Assembly: GCA_920105625.2 (NCBI GenBank)
Contig: OV050030.1
Location: 149,647,488 to 149,711,487 of the forward strand
Source of the DNA: Clusia tigrina
Taxonomy: Eukaryota > Arthropoda > Insecta > Diptera > Clusiidae
DNA: 64,000 bases
Direction: 5' to 3'
The notes beneath the pieces are model-generated. The model searched no databases, had not been told where the DNA came from, and was given only the letters and a program-made list of their open reading frames with translations. Shown piece after piece: positions 20,411 to 29,737 of the stretch. Position numbers and translations under genes: made by a program. How positions within the stretch are numbered: position 1 is the stretch's first letter; every line of letters begins with the position of its first letter.

Positions 20411-20933
20411 CTAGTAAATTTTCATAAGGTGTCCTGTTTCTATTTGTTTTTCCTTTGCAAATTTCATGATAATATTTATAGATTCTGTTATATTATTAAT
20501 CTTTTCCTGAACTCTTGTGTTAACAACTGCCTGTCGGTTAATTGATTCATTAATCTCTTGTTGCCGAAATTTTAGTGCTTCAAAGTCAGTAAAATCAGGA
20601 GTCCCGGCAACAACTTTAAGAGCCGTTCCCAAAAAATTAAGACTCCGTGTCTGCCTATGGTGAATGGTTACAGTTTCTAGCAATGATGTAATATGACCTA
20701 TATCGGATTCAAGAATTTTTTTCATATGGGACAGAGGGAATTGATTCATGAGTGATTTTGTCTCCTCGACAATTTCCGAGTACATGGCTAAGTCTGATGA
20801 ATGCCTTAGGAACTTAAATTCCTTCCAAATAACTGCATTTCCATCCATTAAGGGAATGTAGTCCGAATTCGAGTAGTCCACAATCTTTCCAGTTGTTGCT
20901 GTTACAAAAAGTAAAACAAGTAAGATCCGAGCC
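20411..20933 (-). pseudogene. env: Env N-terminal portion with signal peptide, furin-type site and fusion peptide (unit 1)
   Basis: The open frame enters from the splice acceptor at 20934 with a hydrophobic leader (LLVLLFVTA) typical of a signal peptide, then about 156 codons from the first ATG at 20881. RQTRS (residues 76-80) followed by LNFLGTALKVVAGTPD is the furin-type cleavage site plus fusion-peptide region shared by errantivirus Env and baculovirus F proteins. A helical region with NIT (an N-glycosylation sequon) follows. A frame break separates it from the membrane-anchor part, so full-length Env cannot be made. Confidence 0.85.
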
Positions 20934-20937
20934 CTAG
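20934..20937 (-). promoter_or_regulatory. env splice acceptor (unit 1)
   Basis: The minus strand reads CTGTATCTTTCTCTAG, a pyrimidine-rich run ending in TAG, at the boundary between the pol stop and the env signal-peptide frame. Joined to the leader donor at 25082 it would complete an ATG in the env frame. The same sequence is found in units 2, 4 and 5 and is deleted in unit 3. Confidence 0.7.
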
Positions 20938-21440
20938 AGAAAGATACAGAATAGGGTGAGTATTGAATGCTTTTTGTATCTTAAATTGTCCTTATGGACC
21001 TCCATCCCCCTAATTAGGACCGTTGATCCCAGTTCGGCTTTCACTGTGACTTCTTCAAACAAAGGCGTTAATTTATTACCAAGTCTTTTATTTAATTTCA
21101 AAAATACTTTGTCGCCTACTTGAAAAGTTCTGTCTCTTCTGTCGGTGTTATGTCCTTTTAATAATTGAGCTTTAGCAACTTTGTCCCTTATCTCTGCTTC
21201 AAATTCCGGTGAAGATGAATGTATTATATCAATTGGTCTCCTGTCCACAACGGAGTGGACTGATTCGTTGTATTCTATTGTTGCCTGTAGTATTATCTCA
21301 ACTGTGTCGCTCAAGTGTTTTTCCAATTTTAGACATGTAGCAATTTCCGATAGTGTACTATGGAATCTTTCCACTTGCCCGTTTGAACTGCTATGGAGAG
21401 GCGGAGAATTAATAATTCCTACGTCAAAGCGATTTTTCAA
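20934..21440 (-). pseudogene. pol: integrase C-terminal half (unit 1)
   Basis: 168 codons starting after an in-frame TAA. The catalytic Glu lies in NGQVERFHSTLSE (about 19-31), and a basic domain follows (KAQLLKGHNTDRRDRTFQ, KVFLKLNKRLG). The second catalytic Asp (CDNEP) lies just upstream of this ORF's ATG but after the stop. The pol stop TAG at 20936-20934 is itself part of the env splice acceptor. Confidence 0.8.
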
Positions 21441-21485
21441 AAGTGATTTTATTGTTCCTGAATTTAAAGATGGTTCATTATCGCA

Positions 21486-22340
21486 TTATACGATCTTTGT
21501 GCGGGGGTAGAAATTCATGAGTTGTAAAATGCATGGCTCGATGTCAACTATGGTCCTAGAAGCAATAGGTTGAACAATTGCAAATTTCGAAAACTTATCG
21601 ACACATGTTAGGAAATATTTGCTTTGAGTTGAATAAATATCAATATGGAGAATCTCTCCAAGTTGGTTAGGGACGGGCGTTTTGCCAATACACTGTACAA
21701 AGTATATGATATGTCTCGTTTTTTGTCCGAACATAATTTTGATATTTCGTGAATCTACCATGCCTTCGTCAATAATTATCTGATTTCGGTAACAATTTAC
21801 TGGTTTGTCAGTCGACTCAATAGTGTATGTTAGCGAAAGTTCACTGTGTACAGTGGCCAGATCAGAGGGAGCATTTTCTTCCAGAGCGTGAACATTTTGT
21901 CTCGATAACGCATCGGCAACAAAATTTTCCTTCCCTGGCTTATAGAAAATTTTAGCGTTATGCTCGTCGATAAATGCTTTCCATCTCTTTATTTTCGCGT
22001 TCGTATTTCTATGTGAAACCGCGAATGTCAGTGGTTGGTGATCAGTGTAAATGTTCAAGTTCTTTACCCCATACAAATAGCTTCTTAGAGATTTTAGAGC
22101 CCATACTACGGCAAGTAGTTCACGCTCGTTTGTCGCGAAGTTTAACTCGTTATCCTTTAACGTTCTCGAAATCATTGCAATTGGCTTCTTATCTTGAGAT
22201 AAGACTGCACCTAGGCCAGACGATGAAGCGTCTGTCGGCAAGTCAAATGACTTCTGATAGTCGGGATATAGGAGCATGACGTCCTCTGAAACTAGGATAT
22301 CTTTTAATTTTTGAAAAGCTGAACATTGTTTTTCGTCCAA
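21486..22340 (-). pseudogene. pol: RNase H and integrase core N-terminal half (unit 1)
   Basis: 284 codons. RNase H: TDASSSGLGAVLSQ (from 36), [39 protein letters not shown]. Integrase: LHIDIYST with the first catalytic Asp, CVDKFSKFA. Between the two domains only about 90 residues occur and no H-x(3-7)-H...C-x2-C zinc finger is visible, so the integrase N-terminal domain appears deleted. The ORF ends at a TAA directly before the second catalytic Asp. The upstream stop at 22379-22377 separates it from RT. Confidence 0.85.
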
Positions 22341-22376
22341 ATGAACAGATATTTTCTTTGATTGTCCCGCACTTAC

Positions 22377-23654
22377 TTATCCGTTGTCCCCCTTCAGCTC
22401 GTCCGTTAGTGGTTTAGCTATGGACGCGAAATCCTTTATGAAACATCTATAGTAGCCCGCTAGGCCAAGGAATGATCTTAAATGGAACAACGTTGTAGGT
22501 TGCTCGAACTTTGCGATTGCTTCTGTTTTGCTGGGGTTGGTTGTGATACCCCCACGAGATACCACGAATCCAAGATACTCAACTTTTTCTTTAAAAAATA
22601 TAGACTTTTCCCGCGATACCCTCATGTTTGCATTATACAGTCTGTCCAAAACCCCTGCGATGTGCTTTACATGATCTTCCATATTTTCCGAGAATATGAT
22701 CACATCATCTACGTAAGCGTAGCATGATTTTCCGATCTGTTCCCGTAGCACATCGTCAATAGCTCGCTGAAAAATTCCTGGAGCGTTTTTAAGGCCAAAG
22801 GGAAGCCTGCAAAATTCATACTTCCCATTTCCTACGGAAAGTGCTGTTTTTTCCCTGTCTTTTTCTGCCAGGAGGATTTGATGAAATCCTGATTTCAGAT
22901 CGAGGGTAGTGAAGTATTTTGCTTTTCCAAGATTTGAGAGGGTAGCAACTATGTTCGGGATAGGGTACTTATCATCAACCGTTTTTGAATTCAATTTATG
23001 AACGTCTATAACGAGGCGTTTCTTTCTGTTTCCGTGTTCGTCAGTTCCCTTTTTGTCTACTACCCATACCGGATTATTGTACGGTGATCTTGAAGGCCTA
23101 ATAATATTATCTCTGAGCATACTATTTACTTCACTATTTACAAAGTCTGAAACTCCTAATGGGTAGGGATATAATTTTGAATAAATGGGGTCCTCGTCTT
23201 CTGTTCGAATTGTGGCGATAATATTCGTGTTATACGGGAGTGCCTCATTTGGGTCAGCAAATACAGATATTCTTTCCTTCAACATTTTTTTAAAATTTTT
23301 ATCTATTTCTAGGGGGACTTCTATGTTTTCGATTTCCGTAAAATTTACACTTGCGCATTTTTTGAATATAATTATTTCGGATCCAGATCGGGTATTTAAA
23401 GTTTTATTCTTAAAGTCTAAGGTGGCATTTACTCTATTTAATAGATCAAGCCCAATTATTCCATCAAAACTTGATAGATTTGGAAGCAAAAAGAATTCTG
23501 TTGTGACATCGAAAAGATGCAGAAGGCATTTTTCCTGAACGGGGTTAAAGCCATGAATTGACTTAACCAAAAACTTTTCTTTTACCGAGGTTACGTTTTT
23601 TAATTCTGGGATAGATTTTATGTAATTTTTTGAAGCGCCTGTGTCTGTGAGCAA
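22377..23654 (-). CDS. pol: protease and reverse transcriptase ORF (unit 1), 425 codons
   Basis: Protease active site DTGASKNYI at residues 4-12 and IIGLDLLNRV near 66-75. RT fingers/palm: RLVIDVHKLN (213-222), FTTLDLKSGFHQI (248-260), FCRLPFGLKNAP, and the catalytic box YAYVDDVIIF (312-321), then the thumb with FLGLAGYYRCFI. The frame is open upstream of the ATG as far as the gag overlap, so Pol is expected as a -1 frameshift product of Gag. It stops at TAA 22379-22377, in frame with the following RNase H. All catalytic residues seem intact. Confidence 0.9.
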   Translation of the reverse strand: MLTDTGASKNYIKSIPELKNVTSVKEKFLVKSIHGFNPVQEKCLLHLFDVTTEFFLLPNLSSFDGIIGLDLLNRVNATLDFKNKTLNTRSGSEIIIFKKCASVNFTEIENIEVPLEIDKNFKKMLKERISVFADPNEALPYNTNIIATIRTEDEDPIYSKLYPYPLGVSDFVNSEVNSMLRDNIIRPSRSPYNNPVWVVDKKGTDEHGNRKKRLVIDVHKLNSKTVDDKYPIPNIVATLSNLGKAKYFTTLDLKSGFHQILLAEKDREKTALSVGNGKYEFCRLPFGLKNAPGIFQRAIDDVLREQIGKSCYAYVDDVIIFSENMEDHVKHIAGVLDRLYNANMRVSREKSIFFKEKVEYLGFVVSRGGITTNPSKTEAIAKFEQPTTLFHLRSFLGLAGYYRCFIKDFASIAKPLTDELKGDNG

Positions 23655-23683
23655 TTTAATTGTTCTACCTGCTATCGTTCGCT

Positions 23684-24961
23684 CTACAAACGGCAGCAGG
23701 GAGCTTTGTCTAAAAAATTCACCTCTTGAAGCTGATTTTCATCGTCTACATCTGTTACCTCTGACTCAACAATATCCTGGTATTCTTCTTCCTCTTGATT
23801 TTCGAAATTGTTTGACTGTGAGATATGATTTACTCTTTGTTGTTTCAGACCGGTATATCTAGCTGTACCACTATTCGCCCTTTTTGAAGCCTGATTGGGA
23901 TATGAAGGATAGGTATCATTACCATTTTGGGTCGGTTGTCTGAACCGGGATGAATTGTCAATGTCCATTGGTTGGGGTGGTTCTTGTGTTACGTTTTCAT
24001 TATTATCCCGTGTCTTTTGCTTAAAATATGGGTTTGTCCCCGGTTGAGAAGTATTATTTTCGGAGGGCAAATATTTTTGCTGTCTATGCTCGTTGCGGTG
24101 AGCCTTTTCCTCGATACTTCTTGCAAAATTATTCGCGAATTGAAAACGCTCATGATTTGACTCAACTTCTTGGGCTAAGGCCAAAGCTGATGGCAGATCT
24201 TTTGGTCGTGCCGAGAAAAGAACGTCGCTAAGAGCTTTTTTTGTTCCCGAGATGAATACTCGCAGTGCATCTGCTCTGTATTTTTCATTAAGAGAGGAAG
24301 CTATGGCAGAGTCATATGTCATTATTGTTTTATTTATTAAGACCGTTAATTTCTTTGCTATTTCTTCATAGTATTGAATTATTGTCAAGCTTCCTTGACG
24401 AAGAATAGACAGCTCCTGCTCTATTAAGTAAATTGGCCGCTTATCAGCGTAAGTAAAATCAAGTCTATTAATAATTGCTTTGAAATTTAATGGTGTGTCA
24501 TATGAAGACAGTACCATATCGGCGGGGCCTTTGATTTTATTCCTAATTATACCCAAGGCTTGATAATGTTTGGAACTTCCCACATAATTTTCAAATATTT
24601 TATATGCGGTATGCGCAGCTTTCCGCCATGAAACATATGTTTCGATTTTGCCCTCAAAATCAGGCAAAGATTTAACGATGTCTAGTGTTTCGTCACATTT
24701 TACGCCGGGAGTTATTACAGCGTCAGTAAAAACTTCCACCTCTGGCGCGGATACTAATGTTCTACGGAATTTATTTTCCATTTCTAGAAGCTTTTGCTCG
24801 AATACTCTCGTTTGATTTTCAAGTCCAGAATTAACTGCGAACTCTAATAGAGTTTTCATATCGGACTGATTAAATGACATTTTCGGATGAATTTCACTCG
24901 GTCTAAGTATAGTTTTCAAATCCGCCACTAATTTATCAACTTCAATATCACTATCACTCAT
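23684..24961 (-). CDS. gag: Gag (unit 1), 425 codons, intact ORF
   Basis: Starts at the first ATG after the leader. An acidic N-terminal stretch is followed by a helical capsid-like region (SLPDFEGKIETYVSWRKAAH, then YQALGIIRNKIKGPA, ALRVFISGTKKALSDVLFSA), then a Gln/Asn/Pro-rich tail with no CCHC knuckle, typical of errantiviruses. The last codons contain the slip site for entry into pol. It would assemble particles and package RNA. Unit 1 has KYLPSEN where the other units have KHLPSEN. Confidence 0.9.
   Translation of the reverse strand: MSDSDIEVDKLVADLKTILRPSEIHPKMSFNQSDMKTLLEFAVNSGLENQTRVFEQKLLEMENKFRRTLVSAPEVEVFTDAVITPGVKCDETLDIVKSLPDFEGKIETYVSWRKAAHTAYKIFENYVGSSKHYQALGIIRNKIKGPADMVLSSYDTPLNFKAIINRLDFTYADKRPIYLIEQELSILRQGSLTIIQYYEEIAKKLTVLINKTIMTYDSAIASSLNEKYRADALRVFISGTKKALSDVLFSARPKDLPSALALAQEVESNHERFQFANNFARSIEEKAHRNEHRQQKYLPSENNTSQPGTNPYFKQKTRDNNENVTQEPPQPMDIDNSSRFRQPTQNGNDTYPSYPNQASKRANSGTARYTGLKQQRVNHISQSNNFENQEEEEYQDIVESEVTDVDDENQLQEVNFLDKAPCCRL
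23711..23717 (-). promoter_or_regulatory. -1 ribosomal frameshift site, U_UUU_UUA (unit 1)
   Basis: On the minus strand TTTTTTA lies in the gag frame as T TTT TTA, 27 bases before the gag stop triplet. A -1 slip enters the frame that runs without stops into protease and RT. The same heptamer is present at 35264-35270, 41330-41336 and 47397-47403; unit 2 has lost it. Confidence 0.75.
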
Positions 24962-25257
24962 GAAATGGATTTATGTTTAACTAGCCGTAATAAAAACTCG
25001 CAAAAATCAATTACAACTCGCACTGAATTTATAATTTTATTTTCCTTTTCCTTTTTTTTTTTTAAATAAGCACTCTACTTACATTTTTCAAGGTTTTTCT
25101 TAGAAAGATTATTTGTTTCTGCTGTTGCTGTTTTTTCGTGTTGTTTTTCCACGTAGCACGTAGCCGTTGTTGCTGCTGCTGTATTTTTGTAGTTGCGTGT
25201 GACTGCAACGATGTTGATTTGTTTGGGTGAGTGAGTTCTGCTCCACCGATGGGCGCC
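24962..25257 (-). promoter_or_regulatory. leader region with primer site and splice donor (unit 1)
   Basis: Non-coding 5' leader between LTR and gag. It contains the primer site at the LTR edge, CAGCAGCAGCAACAA-type repeats, a donor GTAAGT at 25082-25077, and an A-rich run. Equivalent leaders occur in all units (30941-31236, 36515-36810, 42581-42878, 48648-48943); unit 4 has a small variation just upstream of its donor (AGATAGAAATTTTTT, plus strand). Confidence 0.7.
25077..25082 (-). promoter_or_regulatory. env splice donor (unit 1)
   Basis: Minus strand AAAAAT followed by GTAAGT, a perfect donor core. The two bases before the cut are AT and the acceptor exon starts with G, so splicing would create ATG in the env frame. 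The site is identical in the other units (31061-31056, 36635-36630, 42701-42696, 48768-48763). Confidence 0.7.
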
Positions 25258-25258
25258 A
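25241..25258 (-). promoter_or_regulatory. primer binding site (unit 1)
   Basis: TGGCGCCCATCGGTGGAG on the minus strand begins at the last T of the upstream LTR. TGGCGCC is the typical start of a tRNA complement (Lys-type in many retroelements). The one-base overlap with the LTR end is noted. Identical sequence lies at each LTR edge in the array. Confidence 0.65.
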
Positions 25259-25556
25259 GTTAATGTTTTGTACTTATCTTGTGCGATGTCACGAAAATTA
25301 AGTACTCATTTATGGGTAAACCATTCAAGTTTATTGCTCAAAACAGACTAAACTAAAATACAAAATATTCTTATTATGAAGCTAGCCTTGACTTATAATC
25401 GCTGGGGCAGCACTTATGTTAAAGCGGATTGGGTTTCGGGTGTCGGCGCATGGAATGTTGGCGGCAGCATAATTGTGCCAAAGTTGCAAAAGTAGCTGAA
25501 CATGCACCGTTGACTGTGAATTGCATGATCACCGGGTCAGTGAACTATGCCTGGCC
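25258..25556 (-). repeat. LTR between units 1 and 2
   Basis: 299 bases, single LTR that serves as 5' LTR of unit 1 and 3' LTR of unit 2. AATAAA on the minus strand at 25335-25330. It lacks the AGTTAACACATCC start. Confidence 0.85.
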
Positions 25557-26324
25557 TCCTTCGCTAGATTGAAGGCCGTCCTCGGTTTTCCTTAAAGTGT
25601 CCAGTACAATTTTCAGGGACGATTTCTGTTTCCTTTTGTTTGAATTTTGATACCTCTTGCGAATTGAAAATCCGATAACCAGAGCGATGATGGTGAGTAC
25701 GCTGAACGCCGTAGGCCATACCATTAGCTTCCTTTCGACGTTGTTAATGTAGTGTGGGTTATCGAAGTTCAACCTCTGAAGATAGGGCAAACTCAAAATC
25801 TCCTGATGTCCGGTAATATTTAACATAGTCGATGCTGCAGAACCTGGGTGTCGTCGTATGATGTTTTTTGTGTTTCTGAATTGAGACCCATTTATCTGAA
25901 CTTCATCGGCAATTGTCAGCAGGAAGGTGCCATGAATAAGCTTCTCTGTTTCATTGCCTATCTTTACTGTAGCTGTTTCGTCATTTATTATGATGATACC
26001 ATCGTCTACCACCTCTAATGGCACTAGGTGACTGGGACGGGTATTGCATTGTGCAATGCGTCCAGAATGTAGTTGTAGCGCACAAGTTGTGAAAGGTAGC
26101 TCTTTGCAAAACGTAGCGGTAAGTGTAGCAGTACAATTTCCAATTGGCACGATTTTATTTTCACAGTCCGCCACATTACCATATCCAGCAAAATGCAGTA
26201 TGGTACCATTTCGCTGAACAGGAAACAGGGTTATCTTTTTACAAACAATGCTAGGATCAGAATACTTAATAATAAAGTGTATAAATTTATAATCTAACAG
26301 AACAGTGACAAATGAAACTTCCAT
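25545..26324 (-). pseudogene. env: Env membrane-anchor portion (unit 2)
   Basis: 259 codons from the ATG after an in-frame TGA that unit 1 lacks. It reads TILHFAG and ETEKLIHG, the sequence type shared with units 3 and 5, where units 1 and 4 read TILNFAG and ETDK. The membrane anchor is unchanged. Confidence 0.75.
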
Positions 26325-26476
26325 TAAGTCTGCTATTGTTATACTGGTAGAGTGCTCATTTAAAATTTGATTTAAATCTTCTCAGCCACGCATTGCCGGG
26401 TTCATAATTTGGATTTTTGCGAGTGTTATTGATAACATTAACATTTCAAGTTCTGAGATTACCATTCTATTTCTTG

Positions 26477-26999
26477 CTAGTAAATTTTTATAAGGTGTCC
26501 TGTTTCTATTTGTTTTTCCTTTGCAAATTTCATGATAATATTTATAGATTCTGTTATATTATTAATCTTTTCCTGAACTCTTGTGTTAACAACTGCCTGT
26601 CGGTTAATTGATTCATTAATCTCTTGTTGCCGAAATTTTAGTGCTTCAAAGTCAGTAAAATCAGGAGTCCCGGCAACAACTTTAAGAGCCGTTCCCAAAA
26701 AATTAAGACTCCGTGTCTGCCTATGGTGAATGGTTACAGTTTCTAGCAATGATGTAATATGACCTATATCGGATTCAAGAATTTTTTTCATATGGGACAG
26801 AGGGAATTGATTCATGAGTGATTTTGTCTCCTCGACAATTTCCGAGTACATGGCTAAGTCTGATGAATGCCTTAGGAACTTAAATTCCTTCCAAATAACT
26901 GCATTTCCATCCATTAAGGGAATGTAGTCCGAATTCGAGTAGTCCACAATCTTTCCAGTTGTTGCTGTTACAAAAAGTAAAACAAGTAAGATCCGAGCC
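26477..26999 (-). pseudogene. env: Env N-terminal portion (unit 2)
   Basis: Same leader, RQTRS site and fusion-peptide region as unit 1; it ends LIKIY where unit 1 has LMKIY. The splice acceptor is intact at 27003-27000. Confidence 0.8.
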
Positions 27000-27506
27000 C
27001 TAGAGAAAGATACAGAATAGGGTGAGTATTGAATGCTTTTTGTATCTTAAATTGTCCTTATGGACCTCCCTCCCCCTAATTAGGACCGTTGATCCCAGAT
27101 CGGCTTTCACTGTGACTTCTTCAAACAAAGGCGTTAATTTATTACCAAGTCTTTTATTTAATTTCAAAAATACTTTGTCGCCTACTTGAAAAGTTCTGTC
27201 TCTTCTGTCGGTGTTATGTCCTTTTAATAATTGAGCTTTAGCAACTTTGTCCCTTATCTCTGCTTCAAATTCCGGTGAAGATGAATGTATTATATCAATT
27301 GGTCTCCTGTCCACAACGGAGTGGACTGATTCGTTGTATTCTATTGTTGCCTGTAGTATTATCTCAACTGTGTCGCTCAAGTGTTTTTCCAATTTTAGAC
27401 ATTTAGCAATTTCCGATAGTGTACTATGGAATCTTTCCACTAGCCCGTTTGAAATGCTATGGAGAGGCGGAGAATTAATAATTCCTACGTCAAAGCGATT
27501 TTTCAA
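27000..27506 (-). pseudogene. pol: integrase C-terminal half (unit 2)
   Basis: As unit 1, but around the catalytic Glu it reads SISNGLVERFH, with S to I and Q to L changes not seen in other units. The Glu itself is kept. Confidence 0.75.
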
Positions 27507-27551
27507 AAGTGATTTAATTGTTCCTGAATTTAAAGATGGTTCATTATCGCA

Positions 27552-28406
27552 TTATACGATCTTTGTGCGGGGGTAGAAATTCATGAGTTGGAAAATGCAT
27601 GGCTCGATGTCAACTATGGTCCTAGAAGCAATAGGTTGAACAATTGCAAATTTCGAAAACTTATCGACACATGTTAGGAAATATTTGCTTTGAGTTGAAT
27701 AAATATCAATATGGAGAATCTCTCCAAGTTGGTTAGGGACGGGCGTTTTGCCAATACACTGTACAAAGTATATGATATGTCTCGTTTTTTGTCCGAACAT
27801 AATTTTGATATTTCGTGAATCTACCATGCCTTCGTCAATAATTATCTGATTTCGGTAACAATTTACTGGTTTGTCAGTCGACTCAATAGTGTATGTTAGC
27901 GAAAGTTCACTGTGTACAGTGGCCAGATCAGAGGGAGCATTTTCTTCCAGAGCGTGAACATTTTGTCTCGATAACGCATCGGCAACAAAATTTTCCTTCC
28001 CTGGCTTATAGAAAATTGTAGCGTTATGCTCGTCGATAAATGCTTTCCATCTCTTTATTTTCGTGTTCGTATTTCTATGTGAAACCGCGAATGTCAGTGG
28101 TTGGTGATCAATGTAAATGTTCAAGTTCTTTACCCCATACAAATAGCTTCTTAGAGATTTTAGAGCCCATACTACGGCAAGTAGTTCACGCTCGTTTGTC
28201 GCGAAGTTTAACTCGTTATCCTTTAACGTTCTCGAAATCATTGCAATTGGCTTCTTATCTTGAGATAAGACTGCACCTAGGCCAGACGATGAAGCGTCTG
28301 TCGGCAAGTCAAATGACTTCTGATAGTCGGGATATAGGAGCATGACGTCCTCTGAAACTAGGATATCTTTTAATTTTTGAAAAGCTGAACATTGTTTTTC
28401 GTCCAA
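27552..28406 (-). pseudogene. pol: RNase H and integrase core N-terminal half (unit 2)
   Basis: 284 codons with the same stop before CDNEP and the same lack of the HHCC finger. IDHQPLTF replaces TDHQPLTF in the RNase H, a unit-specific change next to a catalytic Asp. NTNTK type, as in unit 5. Confidence 0.8.
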
Positions 28407-28438
28407 ATGAACAGATATTTTCTTTGATTGTCCCGCAC

Positions 28439-29350
28439 TTACTTATCCGTTGTCCCCTTCAGCTCGTCCGTTAGTGGTTTAGCTATGGACGCGAAATCCT
28501 TTATGAAACATCTATAGTAGCCCGCTAGGCCAAGGAATGATCTTAAATGGAACAACGTTGTAGGTTGCTCGAACTTTGCGATTGCTTCTGTTTTGCTGGG
28601 GTTGGTTGTGATACCCCCACGAGATACCACGAATCCAAGATACTCAACTTTTTCTTTAAAAAAGATAGACTTTTCCCGCGATACCCTCATGTTTGCATTA
28701 TACAGTCTGTCCAAAACCCCTGCGATGTGCTTTACATGATCTTCCATATTTTCCGAGAATATGATCACATCATCTACGTAAGCGTAGCATGATTTTCCGA
28801 TCTGTTCCCGTAGCACATCGTCAATAGCTCGCTGAAAAATTCCTGGAGCGTTTTTAAGGCCAAAGGGAAGCCTGCAAAATTCATACTTCCCATTTCCTAC
28901 GGAAAATGCTGTTTTTTCCCTGTCTTTTTCTGCCAGGAGGATTTGATGAAATCCTGATTTCAGATCAAGGGTAGTGAAGTATTTTGCTTTTCCAAGATTT
29001 GAGAGGGTAGCAACTATGTTCGGGATAGGGTACTTATCATCAACCGTTTTTGAATTCAATTTATGAACGTCTATAACGAGGCGTTTCTTTCTGTTTCCGT
29101 GTTCGTCAGTTCCCTTTTTGTCTACTACCCATACCGGACTATTGTACGGTGATCTTGAAGGCCTAATAATATTATCTCTGAGCATACTATTTACTTCACT
29201 ATTTACAAAGTCTGAAACTCCTAATGGGTAGGGATATAATTTTGAATAAATGGGGTCCTCGTCTTCTGTTCGAATTGTGGCGATAATATTCGTGTTATAC
29301 GGGAGTGCCTCATTTGGGTCAGCAAATACAGATATTCTTTCCTTCAACAT
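28439..29350 (-). pseudogene. pol: reverse transcriptase ORF (unit 2), 303 codons, cut from protease
   Basis: Starts at an internal Met because an extra T at about 29351 shifts the frame between protease and RT. RT motifs including YVDD are intact. It ends KGTTDK, reflecting one fewer G before the pol stop. Confidence 0.8.
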
Positions 29351-29720
29351 TTTTTTTAAAATTTTTATCTATTTCTAGGGGGACTTCTATGTTTTCGATT
29401 TCCGTAAAATTTACACTTGCGCATTTTTTGAATATAATTATTTCGGATCCAGATCGGGTATTTAAAGTTTTATTCTTAAAGTCTAAGGTGGCATTTACTC
29501 TATTTAATAGATCAAGCCCAATTATTCCATCAAAACTTGATAGATTTGGAAGCAAAAAGAATTCTGTTGTGACATCGAAAAGATGCAGAAGGCATTTTTC
29601 CTGAACGGGGTTAAAGCCATGAATTGACTTAACCAAAAACTGTTCTTTTACCGAGGTTACGTTTTTTAATTCTGGGATAGATTTTATGTAATTTTTTGAA
29701 GCGCCTGTGTCTGTGAGCAA
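29319..29720 (-). pseudogene. pol: protease fragment (unit 2)
   Basis: 133 codons with DTGASKNYI; it runs into the frameshift and terminates in IDKNFKKNVEGKNICIC. With the slip site also deleted, this unit cannot make Pol by the normal route. Confidence 0.8.
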
Positions 29721-29737
29721 TTTAATTGTTCTACCTG

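Larger units (their letters stand above)
19192..25257 (-). mobile_element. errantivirus array unit 1 (most 3' unit)
   Basis: 6066 bases: LTR 19192-19490, env 19479-20933, pol 20934-23654 and upstream, gag 23684-24961, leader 24962-25257. This is the least damaged unit: it alone keeps a TGT codon (Cys) in env where the other four have TGA. It still has the two shared in-frame pol stops and the shared env frame break. Confidence 0.9.

Noticed and set aside
22370..22380. readthrough of the pol stop as a normal expression strategy
   Set aside because: A second stop in integrase and the missing zinc finger make a functional full Pol unlikely, and the TAA context is not a known readthrough context.
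23185..23538. repeated 117-codon plus-strand ORF in the array units
   Set aside because: It is antisense to protease/RT and repeated only because the units are; no independent evidence of coding.
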